A stretch of 13,682 nt of DNA. Source: Pseudomonadota bacterium. Lineage in GTDB: Bacteria; Pseudomonadota; Alphaproteobacteria; Caulobacterales; Caulobacteraceae. The notes under the pieces were generated by a model. It searched no databases. It was not told where the DNA came from and saw only the letters and a program-made list of their open reading frames with translations. The translations under genes were made by a program, and so were the position numbers. The stretch covers positions 1 to 13,682 of the forward strand of contig JAEYTM010000346.1 in NCBI GenBank assembly GCA_023434015.1. The letters are read 5' to 3'. Positions 1 to 5,698 of this stretch are shown here, piece after piece. Position 1 is the stretch's first letter; each line of letters opens with the position of its first letter.

Positions 1-2
1 CC

Positions 3-452
3 CGGGGCCGGGGGGGGCGGGCCGGCGCCCCGCGCGACGAAGCCCTGGTCGAGGCGCTGGACGACGCCGACCTCGGCCGCGAATGGGAGTGGGAGGAGAC
101 GCCGGAGGTCAGCCTGCGCGTCGTCGCTGACGCCGCCGAGGCTGCCGCCCTGTTCAACCGCCACAGCCCCCGCTTCACCGTCAGCCTGATCGCCGAGGAC
201 GCGGCGGCCCAGGCCGGCTTCTACGAACGGGTGGACGCGCCGTTCGTCGGCGACGGCTTCACCCGCTGGGTGGACGGCCAGTACGCCCTGAACCGGCCCG
301 AACTCGGCCTGTCCAACTGGGAGAACGGGCGGCTGTTCGCCCGCGGCGGAGTCCTGGCCGGCGACGGGGTGTTCACGGTCCGGGCCCGGGTGCGCCAGCA
401 CGACCTCGACCTGGACCGCGGGGGCGCGGCCACGCCCGCCCGATCGAGGTGA
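3..452 (+). CDS. proA: Glutamate-5-semialdehyde dehydrogenase (gamma-glutamyl phosphate reductase), C-terminal part
   Basis: Partial gene, open from the window edge to TGA 450-452 (149 residues visible). ProA reduces gamma-glutamyl phosphate to glutamate semialdehyde, the second step of proline synthesis in the cytoplasm. The visible end aligns with the ProA C-terminus: an RHSPRFTVSLIAED segment corresponds to the usual HTEAIVTE strand, FTRWVDG to the family's STRFADG, and ELGLSNWENGRLFARGG to GAEIGISTGRLHARGP. The catalytic cysteine lies upstream of the window. The copy is divergent, since the GLGAE element and the alanine of STRFADG are changed, so a related aldehyde-dehydrogenase-fold paralogue is possible. 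The tail of about 20 residues after FTVRARV is variable and rich in Asp, Ala and Arg. The stop overlaps a possible GTG start of nadD, and proA-nadD adjacency is common in alphaproteobacteria. The first 30 or so bases are almost pure G+C. Confidence 0.75.
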   Translation, partial: RGRGGRAGAPRDEALVEALDDADLGREWEWEETPEVSLRVVADAAEAAALFNRHSPRFTVSLIAEDAAAQAGFYERVDAPFVGDGFTRWVDGQYALNRPELGLSNWENGRLFARGGVLAGDGVFTVRARVRQHDLDLDRGGAATPARSR

Positions 453-463
453 AGACCGGCCGC

Positions 464-1123
464 ATGTGGTTCGCCGGACCGGCCCGTCGCCTGCCCGTGG
501 CGGGCCGGCCGCAGGCGCTGCGGCTCGGCTTCCACCTTGAGCCCGGCATGCGGGTCGGACTGTTCGGCGGCTCGTTCAACCCCGCCCACGAGGGTCATGC
601 CCACGTCGCCGAGACGGCGCGGCGGCGGATGGACCTCGACCGGGTGATCTGGCTGGTCTCGCCGCAGAATCCGCTGAAGCCGCGCCACGAGACCGCCAGC
701 CTTCAGGCCCGCATGGACGGCGCCCGCCGGTTCGCCCGAGGCCGCGACATGATCGTCTCCGACGCCGAGACCCGTCTGGGATCGCATTACACCATCGACA
801 CCGTGCGAGCGTTGAAGGCGCGCTTTCCGGGCGTGAAGTTCGTCTGGATCATGGGCGCCGACAGCCTGGCGACCTTCCACCTGTGGAGGGGCTGGACCCA
901 GCTGATGGAAGAGGTGCCGGTGGCGGTGGTCTCGCGGCCCTGGATCTCGCTGAAGAGCCGCTTCTCCCCCGCGGCGATCCGCTTCGCGCGCTCGTGCCGG
1001 CGCGCCGGCACGGCCATGGGCCTGCCGGCCGCGCAGCCGCCCGCCTGGGTCTTCCTGCTGGGCCGGTTCAACTTCCAGTCCTCGACCGCGCTGCGGGAAC
1101 GGTTGCGCCGTTCGGCGCCTTGA
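464..1123 (+). CDS. nadD: Nicotinate-nucleotide adenylyltransferase
   Basis: NadD transfers AMP from ATP to nicotinate mononucleotide to give deamido-NAD, in the cytoplasmic NAD pathway. The 219-residue product has the nucleotidyltransferase signature GGSFNPAHEGH (residues 35-45, with the HxGH histidines H42 and H45), then WLVSPQNPLK, the WIMGADSLATFHLW segment and a C-terminal SSTALRERLR matching the family's (I)SSTxxR motif. Start choice: ATG 464 is preceded by GAGGTGA (446-452), a long match to the anti-Shine-Dalgarno, although the spacing of 11 is wide. Alternatives are GTG 449, which overlaps the proA stop (GTGA), and ATG 548, which sits directly before the conserved core MRVGLFGGSF. Codons 464-547 are strongly G/C-ending, which favours the longer forms. 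The gene lies between proA and rsfS, and nadD-rsfS pairing is widespread in bacteria. Confidence 0.93.
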   Translation: MWFAGPARRLPVAGRPQALRLGFHLEPGMRVGLFGGSFNPAHEGHAHVAETARRRMDLDRVIWLVSPQNPLKPRHETASLQARMDGARRFARGRDMIVSDAETRLGSHYTIDTVRALKARFPGVKFVWIMGADSLATFHLWRGWTQLMEEVPVAVVSRPWISLKSRFSPAAIRFARSCRRAGTAMGLPAAQPPAWVFLLGRFNFQSSTALRERLRRSAP

Positions 1124-1124
1124 A

Positions 1125-1161
1125 GACTCGCGGCTGACCCCGGCGCTCGGACGTGCTAGGG
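1125..1161 (+). promoter_or_regulatory. Possible promoter for rsfS
   Basis: In the spacer after nadD, CTGACC (1134-1139) and GCTAGGGT (1155-1162) are 15 nt apart. They resemble the Caulobacter housekeeping consensus (TTGAC-type -35 and GCTA-type -10). A GACTC site (GANTC, the CcrM methylation target in alphaproteobacteria) sits just upstream at 1125-1129. Transcription would begin near 1168, just ahead of the CAGGAG ribosome site. The spacing is short and the match imperfect. Confidence 0.3.
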
Positions 1162-1180
1162 TCGCCGGGCGAGGATATCA

Positions 1181-1186
1181 CAGGAG
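1181..1186 (+). promoter_or_regulatory. Ribosome binding site of rsfS, pointing to a CTG start
   Basis: CAGGAG at 1181-1186 is a strong Shine-Dalgarno sequence placed 8 nt before CTG 1195-1197, which is in the rsfS frame. No ATG, GTG or TTG lies at suitable spacing. The only conventional upstream start, GTG 1153, has no ribosome site. Confidence 0.6.
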
Positions 1187-1194
1187 CAACCCCG

Positions 1195-1626
1195 CTGAAC
1201 CAAGACCCCGCGCCGAGTGCGCACGAAGGCCCGGCTGCAGCGCCCAGTTCGGACGCCGCGCCTTCGGATTACGCCCAGGGACGCATCACCGCCCTGGAGA
1301 ACCTCATCCTGACCCGTCTCGACGACGACAAGGCGCAGGACGTCGTCTTCATCGATCTCAAAGGCAAGAGCGCCGTCGCCGACGGCCTGGTGGTCGCATC
1401 CGGCCGCTCGCACCGCCACGTCGGCGCCATGGCCGACCACCTGCTGCGGGCCCTGAAAGAGGAAGGCTACGGCCGCTGCCGCGTCGAAGGCATGCCGCAC
1501 TGCGACTGGGTGCTGATCGACACCGGCGACGTGATCGTCCACCTGTTCCGTCCTGAGGTCCGCGCCTTCTACAACATCGAGAAGATCTGGTCGGTCGACT
1601 CCCCGCACCGTACCCAGGCGGTCTGA
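1195..1626 (+). CDS. rsfS: Ribosomal silencing factor RsfS (Iojap/YbeB family)
   Basis: RsfS binds ribosomal protein L14 (uL14) on the large subunit and blocks subunit joining when nutrients are low. The family pattern is clear after a low-complexity Ala/Pro-rich N-terminus of about 25 residues: DVVFIDLKGKSAVADGLVVASG, RSHRHVGAMADHL, VEGMPHCDWVLIDTGDVIVHLF, then RAFYNIEKIW. From CTG 1195 the protein has 143 residues; from GTG 1153 it has 157. I prefer CTG because a good CAGGAG lies 8 nt ahead of it, the extra 14 codons from 1153 are relatively rich in A/T-ending codons, and GTG 1153 sits in a possible -10 element. It follows nadD and precedes rlmH by 25 nt, a neighbourhood conserved across many bacteria. 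Function is secure; the start is not. Confidence 0.9.
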   Translation: MNQDPAPSAHEGPAAAPSSDAAPSDYAQGRITALENLILTRLDDDKAQDVVFIDLKGKSAVADGLVVASGRSHRHVGAMADHLLRALKEEGYGRCRVEGMPHCDWVLIDTGDVIVHLFRPEVRAFYNIEKIWSVDSPHRTQAV

Positions 1627-1651
1627 CGCCTGAGCGACCGGAGCCGGTCGG

Positions 1652-2116
1652 ATGAAAATCTCCATCATCGCTATCGGCCGGCTCTCCCGCTCGCCGGAGA
1701 CCGAGCTGGTGAAGCTCTATGTCGAGCGCGCCACCAACGCCGGCCGTGCGCTCGGCCTCGGCCCCGTCGAGGTCGTCGAGGTGGAAAGCCGCAAGCCCGG
1801 CAAGGCGGCGGAAGCCGAGGCGCTGCGGGCGCATCTCGCCGACAGCCATGTGATCGCCTGCGACGAACGGGGCGCCGCGCGTCCCTCCCGGGTCTTCGCC
1901 GGAGAGATCGGAGGGCTGCGCGACCGTGGTGTACGTCGGCTGGTGTTCCTGATCGGCGGCGCCGACGGCCTCGACCCCGACCTGGTGGCCCAGGCCAACG
2001 GCAAGCTCGCCTTCGGGCCGCAGACTTGGCCCCACGCCCTGGCCCGCGCCATGCTGGCCGAACAGGTCTACAGGGCGGTGTCGATTCTCGCCGGCTCGCC
2101 GTACCACAGGGACTGA
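1652..2116 (+). CDS. rlmH: 23S rRNA (pseudouridine(1915)-N(3))-methyltransferase
   Basis: RlmH is a SPOUT-class enzyme that uses S-adenosylmethionine to methylate pseudouridine 1915 in helix 69 of 23S rRNA, acting on assembled 70S ribosomes. The 154-residue length is normal for the family. Diagnostic pieces are the N-terminal MKISIIAIGRL, the FLIGGADG loop of the AdoMet knot (residues 99-106), and the C-terminal block PHALARAMLAEQVYRA (127-142) ending in SPYHRD. ATG 1652 is preceded by CCGGAG at 1638-1643, 8 nt away. The stop TGA (2114-2116) directly abuts the ATG of the EnvC-like gene, implying translational coupling. Together with rsfS it forms a ribosome-maturation pair. Confidence 0.95.
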   Translation: MKISIIAIGRLSRSPETELVKLYVERATNAGRALGLGPVEVVEVESRKPGKAAEAEALRAHLADSHVIACDERGAARPSRVFAGEIGGLRDRGVRRLVFLIGGADGLDPDLVAQANGKLAFGPQTWPHALARAMLAEQVYRAVSILAGSPYHRD

Positions 2117-2980
2117 ATGTCGATCCGCCTTGCTCTCCCTGCTGCTGCGATCGCCGTCGCCGGCCTGGCGGCGGCCGGCGCGGGGGTCATCGCTTCCGCC
2201 GCCACGCCCGAGCGGCTCGCGCGGCTGAACCTCGCCGAGACGGAGCTTTCCGCCCAGCAGGCGCAGAACCTCAACCAGCTCTCCCGCCTGCTGTCGGTGC
2301 TGGAACAGATCCGCCGCGACCCGCCGCCGGCGTTGCTGGTGTCGCCCGACGACGCCAAGGACGCGGTGCGTGCGGCGATACTGGTGAAGGCGATGACGCC
2401 GGAGCTGCAGCGCCGGGCCCAGGCCTACGCCGGCGACGCCGCCGAGATGATGCGCCAGCGTCGGCTGGCCGCCGTACAGAGCGAAGCGCTCTTCACGACC
2501 GAAAGCCGCACCGCCGACGGCGCCCCCGAACCCCGCGGCGAGCTGGCGCTGCGGGGGTCCGCAGGCGGTCCGCCGATGGCCGGGCCGGTCACCCCGCCGG
2601 ACATACTTCTGGCGCCGGTGTCTGGAACGGTGACGCGGCCCTTCGGCGCACCCCTCGCGGGCGGCGGCGAGGCCAACGGCCTGACCCTGGCCGCCCCGCG
2701 CGGCGGGCGGGTCGGGAGCCCGGGTGCAGGCGTCGTGCAATATGTAGGCCCCGTAAAGGGTTGGGGCGTAATATTGATATTAAGGCTAGCCGGTGGATAC
2801 CATCTCGTGCTTGCTGGACTGGATCGATCGTCTGTCACCGTCGGACAATCCGTCGCGCCGGGACAGCCTGTCGGCTGGATGCCGGATGGTCGACAATCCT
2901 CCTCGGATCTCTATCTGGAGGTCCGGAACCAAGGTTCGCCGGTGAACCCGGCGCGCTGGCTGAAAGACAATGCGGGCTGA
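2117..2980 (+). CDS. EnvC/LytM-like murein hydrolase activator (degenerate M23 domain)
   Basis: A 287-residue exported protein. Residues 1-29 form a signal peptide; 32-125 are helical and include the DPPPALLVSPDDA segment typical of alphaproteobacterial EnvC proteins; 126-160 are a Pro/Gly linker; 162-283 are a LytM/M23 fold ending in VNPARWLK. The zinc-binding residues of active M23 peptidases are absent: the HxGxD position reads NGLTL (187-191) and the final HxH position reads LYLEV (265-269). The protein therefore probably does not cut peptidoglycan itself. By analogy with EnvC it would activate a cell-wall amidase at the division site, as the EnvC-type LytM factor LdpF is thought to do in Caulobacter. 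It is shorter than typical EnvC (about 400 residues) because the coiled coil is reduced. It abuts rlmH and precedes ctpA. Codons 208-275 use many A/T-ending codons, unlike the rest of the gene. Confidence 0.85.
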   Translation: MSIRLALPAAAIAVAGLAAAGAGVIASAATPERLARLNLAETELSAQQAQNLNQLSRLLSVLEQIRRDPPPALLVSPDDAKDAVRAAILVKAMTPELQRRAQAYAGDAAEMMRQRRLAAVQSEALFTTESRTADGAPEPRGELALRGSAGGPPMAGPVTPPDILLAPVSGTVTRPFGAPLAGGGEANGLTLAAPRGGRVGSPGAGVVQYVGPVKGWGVILILRLAGGYHLVLAGLDRSSVTVGQSVAPGQPVGWMPDGRQSSSDLYLEVRNQGSPVNPARWLKDNAG

Positions 2981-3056
2981 GTGCTCGTTCGATGAGCACT
3001 TGCGGGGGCCTGTTTCATAGGCGGTCGGACGACCGCGAGGGAGCCTGCGGCAGGCG
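2981..3056 (+). repeat. Three consecutive palindromes between the envC-like gene and ctpA
   Basis: The 76-nt spacer is largely built from inverted repeats: GTGCTC/GAGCAC with a 7-nt loop (2981-2999), GCGGTCG/CGACCGC with a 2-nt loop (3021-3036), and GCCTGC/GCAGGC around one base (3043-3055). The first starts immediately after the EnvC-like stop and could be a weak terminator or processing site, although no T-run follows. The third ends one base before the ctpA ATG and lies between GAGGGAG (3037-3043), the best ribosome site, and the start codon. It could thus affect ctpA translation. Confidence 0.6.
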
Positions 3057-4454
3057 ATGAAGAAGTACCTTCTGATCGGCGTTTCGGCCTTCGTGCTCGG
3101 CGCAGGGTCCATGGCCTATGTGAGTCAGCAGGCGATCGCCGCCGCGCAGCCCCGCGCCAAGACCTATCGCATGCTCGGCCTGTTCGGCGACGTGCTCGAC
3201 ACCGTCCAGCGGCAGTACGTCACCGAAGTGGACGACACCAAGCTGATCCAGGCGGCCATCGACGGCATGCTGACCTCGCTGGATCCGCATTCCGGCTACC
3301 TTGATCCCGAGAACTTCGACGACATGCGCGACCAGACGCGCGGCGAATACGGCGGCCTGGGCATCGAGGTCACCAGCGAGGACGGCGTGGTCAAGGTGAT
3401 CTCGCCGATGGACGACACGCCGGCCTTCAAGGCCGGGATCAAGGCCGGCGACTACATCACCGCCGTCAACGGCGACAGCGTGCTCGGCCTGTCGGTGAAC
3501 GAGGCGGTCAAGCAGATGCGCGGCAAGGCGGGCGAGGCCGTGACCCTGACCATCGCCCGCGAGAAGAGCGACCCCTTCGACGTGAAGGTGGTCCGCGAGA
3601 TCATCAAGCCGAAATCGGCCCGGGCCAAGATGGAGGGCGAGTTCGGCGTCCTGCGCCTGTCCAGCTTCAACGAGAAGACCACGGAGGAGGCCGAGGAAGC
3701 CTTCGCCGAGCTGCGGGCCAAGAACCCGCAGATGAAGGGCCTGATCCTCGACCTGCGGAACAATCCCGGCGGCCTGCTCGACCAGGCCGTGGCGGTCTCG
3801 GACCTGTTCCTCGACGGCGGCGAGATCGTGTCTCAGCGGGGCCGCGATCCGCGCGACGTCGAACGCTACAACGCCCGTCCTGGCGACATCACCAACGGCA
3901 TGCCGATCGTTGTGCTGATCAACTCCGGCTCCGCCTCGGCGGCGGAGATCGTCGCCGGCGCCCTGCAGGATCGCAAGCGGGCTGAACTGGTCGGGCTGAC
4001 CAGCTTCGGCAAGGGCTCGGTCCAGACGGTGATCCCGCTGCGCGGCGGCATGGACGGAGCGCTGAAGCTGACCACGGCGCGCTACTTCACCCCCTCGGGC
4101 CGTTCGATCCAGAGGACCGGCATCGATCCCGACCTTGAAGTGGCGGCCAGCCGGGACGAGGCCCAGACCATCGCCAACCGGGCGTTCCAGTTCTCGGAAG
4201 CGTCGTTCCGCAACGCTCTGAACGCCGACGAGGGCCGGGTGCGCAAGGGCGCCCACGAGCCGGCCGAGGCGCCGCCGGAGGACTTCGACGCGGCGAAAGA
4301 CTTCCAGCTGACCCGCGCCGCCGACGTGCTGCGCCACGGCTCGGTCGCGGCGACTCCGAAGCTGCCCAAGCCCACGGCCAGGTTGGCCGAAGTGGTTGGA
4401 GCCAAGGCCCGCGTGGCCGAGGTGAAGCCGCCCCAGGCCGCTCCGACCAACTAG
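3057..4454 (+). CDS. ctpA: C-terminal processing protease, S41 family (CtpA)
   Basis: A periplasmic serine protease of the carboxyl-terminal-processing family, which trims or degrades envelope proteins recognised by their C-termini. The 465-residue product has an N-terminal signal or anchor helix (4-30), a helical region with LDPHSGYLDPE (75-85), a PDZ domain (about 95-178) with the EYGGLGIEV entry and AGIKAGDYI, and the S41 core. The catalytic Ser294-Lys319 dyad lies in SASAAEIVAGALQD and SFGKGSVQ; the 25-residue spacing matches E. coli Tsp (S430/K455), and Asp305 matches its D441. YFTPSGRSIQ and GIDPD follow. The C-terminal stretch of about 85 residues is Ala/Pro/Glu-rich and probably flexible. 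ATG 3057 is used with GAGGGAG 13 nt upstream across a small hairpin. Its position between an amidase activator and a YibQ relative suggests a peptidoglycan-remodelling role, which is inference from context. Confidence 0.93.
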   Translation: MKKYLLIGVSAFVLGAGSMAYVSQQAIAAAQPRAKTYRMLGLFGDVLDTVQRQYVTEVDDTKLIQAAIDGMLTSLDPHSGYLDPENFDDMRDQTRGEYGGLGIEVTSEDGVVKVISPMDDTPAFKAGIKAGDYITAVNGDSVLGLSVNEAVKQMRGKAGEAVTLTIAREKSDPFDVKVVREIIKPKSARAKMEGEFGVLRLSSFNEKTTEEAEEAFAELRAKNPQMKGLILDLRNNPGGLLDQAVAVSDLFLDGGEIVSQRGRDPRDVERYNARPGDITNGMPIVVLINSGSASAAEIVAGALQDRKRAELVGLTSFGKGSVQTVIPLRGGMDGALKLTTARYFTPSGRSIQRTGIDPDLEVAASRDEAQTIANRAFQFSEASFRNALNADEGRVRKGAHEPAEAPPEDFDAAKDFQLTRAADVLRHGSVAATPKLPKPTARLAEVVGAKARVAEVKPPQAAPTN

Positions 4455-4573
4455 TCGCCGGCGGGACAGGCGGCGGCCATCCCAGGCGGCCTGTTTCGCC
4501 CACCCCGGCCGGCAAGGCTGCGAAGCGTTCGTTAACCGGATCGTCGCAGGCTCCCCTAAAGGAGTTTCCCTGC
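4455..4573 (+). promoter_or_regulatory. Spacer between ctpA and the YibQ-like gene with a strong ribosome site
   Basis: This 119-nt spacer ends in AAAGGAG (4558-4564), a strong ribosome site 9 nt before GTG 4574. A short CAGG/CCTG stem (4484-4494) followed by TTT could be a weak terminator. GGCCTGTTTC (4488-4497) repeats a 10-mer found in the spacer upstream of ctpA (3008-3017). I see no convincing -35/-10 pair; the GTTAACC at about 4530-4536 is a single half-site only. Confidence 0.35.
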
Positions 4574-5698
4574 GTGGCCACCATCGCCCTGCCCCGTCCG
4601 ACCGCGTCCGGAAGGCTGAGCGCATTGCGCGGCGCCCTGGCGCACCCGATGGTAGGCGCGGGCGCGACCGCCCTGCTGTTCTCCGGCGCCCTGGCGGCGC
4701 TCATCGCCATGGTGGAGCCTGACGCCAGCTCAGGCATGCGCGCCTCGCTCACCCCCGCCTTCGCCGGCGCGCCCGAGGGATGGCGGCAGGCCCTGCCCCC
4801 GGACGCGGGAAGCGTCGTATCGGACGACGTCATACGCCTTTCGGAACGGCCGCTGGCGGCGGCCGGCCGCGAGACGCCCGCCGGCCCGGACGCTCGCCTC
4901 CCGGCTACGGTGGGAGAAGGTCCGCTGCCGGTGGCGCCTATCGCCGGCCTGTTCGCGTCCGGGCCCGGCGGGCCGCTGCCGATCATCGCCCAGGACGGCC
5001 GCACCCCGTTCGAGGCCTATGCCCGGCCCTTCGCGGCCAGCGGGCGGCCCAAGATTGCGCTTGTGATCGGCGGGCTGGGCCTCAACCCCCGGGCCACCCA
5101 GGCCGCCATCGAGACCCTGCCGGGTGAGGTGACCCTGTCCTTCTCACCCTATGCCGAAGGTCTTCAGGGCTGGATCGACCTGGCGCGGGCGCACGGTCAC
5201 GAAGTCCTGCTCGAGACCCCCATGGAACCGGTCGACTATCCGGAGAACGATCCCGGGCCCTACACCCTGATGTCCGGGGCCCAGACCGAGGAGACCGTGA
5301 AACGGCTGGAATGGATCCTGTCGCGCGCCACCGGCTATTTCGGTCTGACAAACTATCTGGGCTCCCGCTTCCTGGCGAACGACGCGGCCTACGGCGCGTT
5401 CGCCGGGGCCCTGCGCGGCCGCGGTCTCGGCTTCATCGACGACGGCGGCGCGGGCCGACGCACCGGCGGCGACCTGCCCCGCGCCTCGGCCGAGCGGGTG
5501 ATCGACCGCCAGCTTGCCGGCGCGGCCATCGACCAGCAACTCCTGGCCCTCGAGGCCAGCGCTTTGCAGCGCGGCCAGGCGCTCGGCGCCGGTTTCGCCT
5601 ATCCCGCGACGCTGCAGACGGTGGCGCAATGGGCTGCCAGCGTCGAGGAAAGAGGCTATCAGCTGGCGCCCGCTTCCGCGCTGGCCGTGAAGAAATGA
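4574..5698 (+). CDS. Divergent polysaccharide deacetylase family protein (YibQ-like)
   Basis: A 374-residue envelope protein. Residues 1-25 are cytoplasmic, 26-47 form one membrane helix, 48-155 are a low-complexity Pro/Ala/Gly periplasmic linker, and 158-370 are a NodB-like domain of the divergent polysaccharide deacetylase 2 (YibQ) family. Landmarks are PKIALVIGGLGL (159-170), LPGEVTLSFSPYAEGL, GHEVLLETPMEP (208-219), DYPENDPGPYTL, TNYLGSRF (259-266) and LGFIDDGG. At the canonical family positions the Asp pair of IDDLG is GG and the His of NxHMGS is Tyr, so metal-dependent deacetylation looks unlikely; a binding or regulatory role is possible. In E. coli yibQ is next to envC, and here the two flank ctpA, so a cell-wall function is reasonable. 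The GTG start is chosen for AAAGGAG 9 nt upstream. The stop overlaps the rppH start (ATGA). Confidence 0.85.
   Translation: MATIALPRPTASGRLSALRGALAHPMVGAGATALLFSGALAALIAMVEPDASSGMRASLTPAFAGAPEGWRQALPPDAGSVVSDDVIRLSERPLAAAGRETPAGPDARLPATVGEGPLPVAPIAGLFASGPGGPLPIIAQDGRTPFEAYARPFAASGRPKIALVIGGLGLNPRATQAAIETLPGEVTLSFSPYAEGLQGWIDLARAHGHEVLLETPMEPVDYPENDPGPYTLMSGAQTEETVKRLEWILSRATGYFGLTNYLGSRFLANDAAYGAFAGALRGRGLGFIDDGGAGRRTGGDLPRASAERVIDRQLAGAAIDQQLLALEASALQRGQALGAGFAYPATLQTVAQWAASVEERGYQLAPASALAVKK

Noticed and set aside
1..36. G+C-only run at the left edge as a structural element
   Set aside because: It reads through in the proA frame and may simply be a variable part of that protein or an assembly edge.
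1358..2740. 460-residue open frame antisense to rsfS, rlmH and the envC-like gene
   Set aside because: It crosses three recognised genes; Arg/Gly/Ala-rich composition is typical of G+C-rich antisense frames.
2026..3060. 344-residue frame overlapping rlmH and the envC-like gene, passing through the codon-usage break
   Set aside because: Considered as an overlapping gene that might explain the anomaly, but its translation is Arg/Gly-rich with no motif and it starts inside rlmH.
4530..4536. GTTAACC as a CtrA-type box
   Set aside because: Only one half-site is present; no second TTAA at the required spacing.
3015..4625. 536-residue open frame antisense to ctpA
   Set aside because: Shadow of the well-supported ctpA, and it spans intergenic DNA with no conserved motif.
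5311..5694. In-frame extension of rppH upstream of ATG 5695
   Set aside because: The extra residues are an out-of-frame reading of the YibQ-like gene; RppH starts cleanly at the ATG overlapping that gene's stop.
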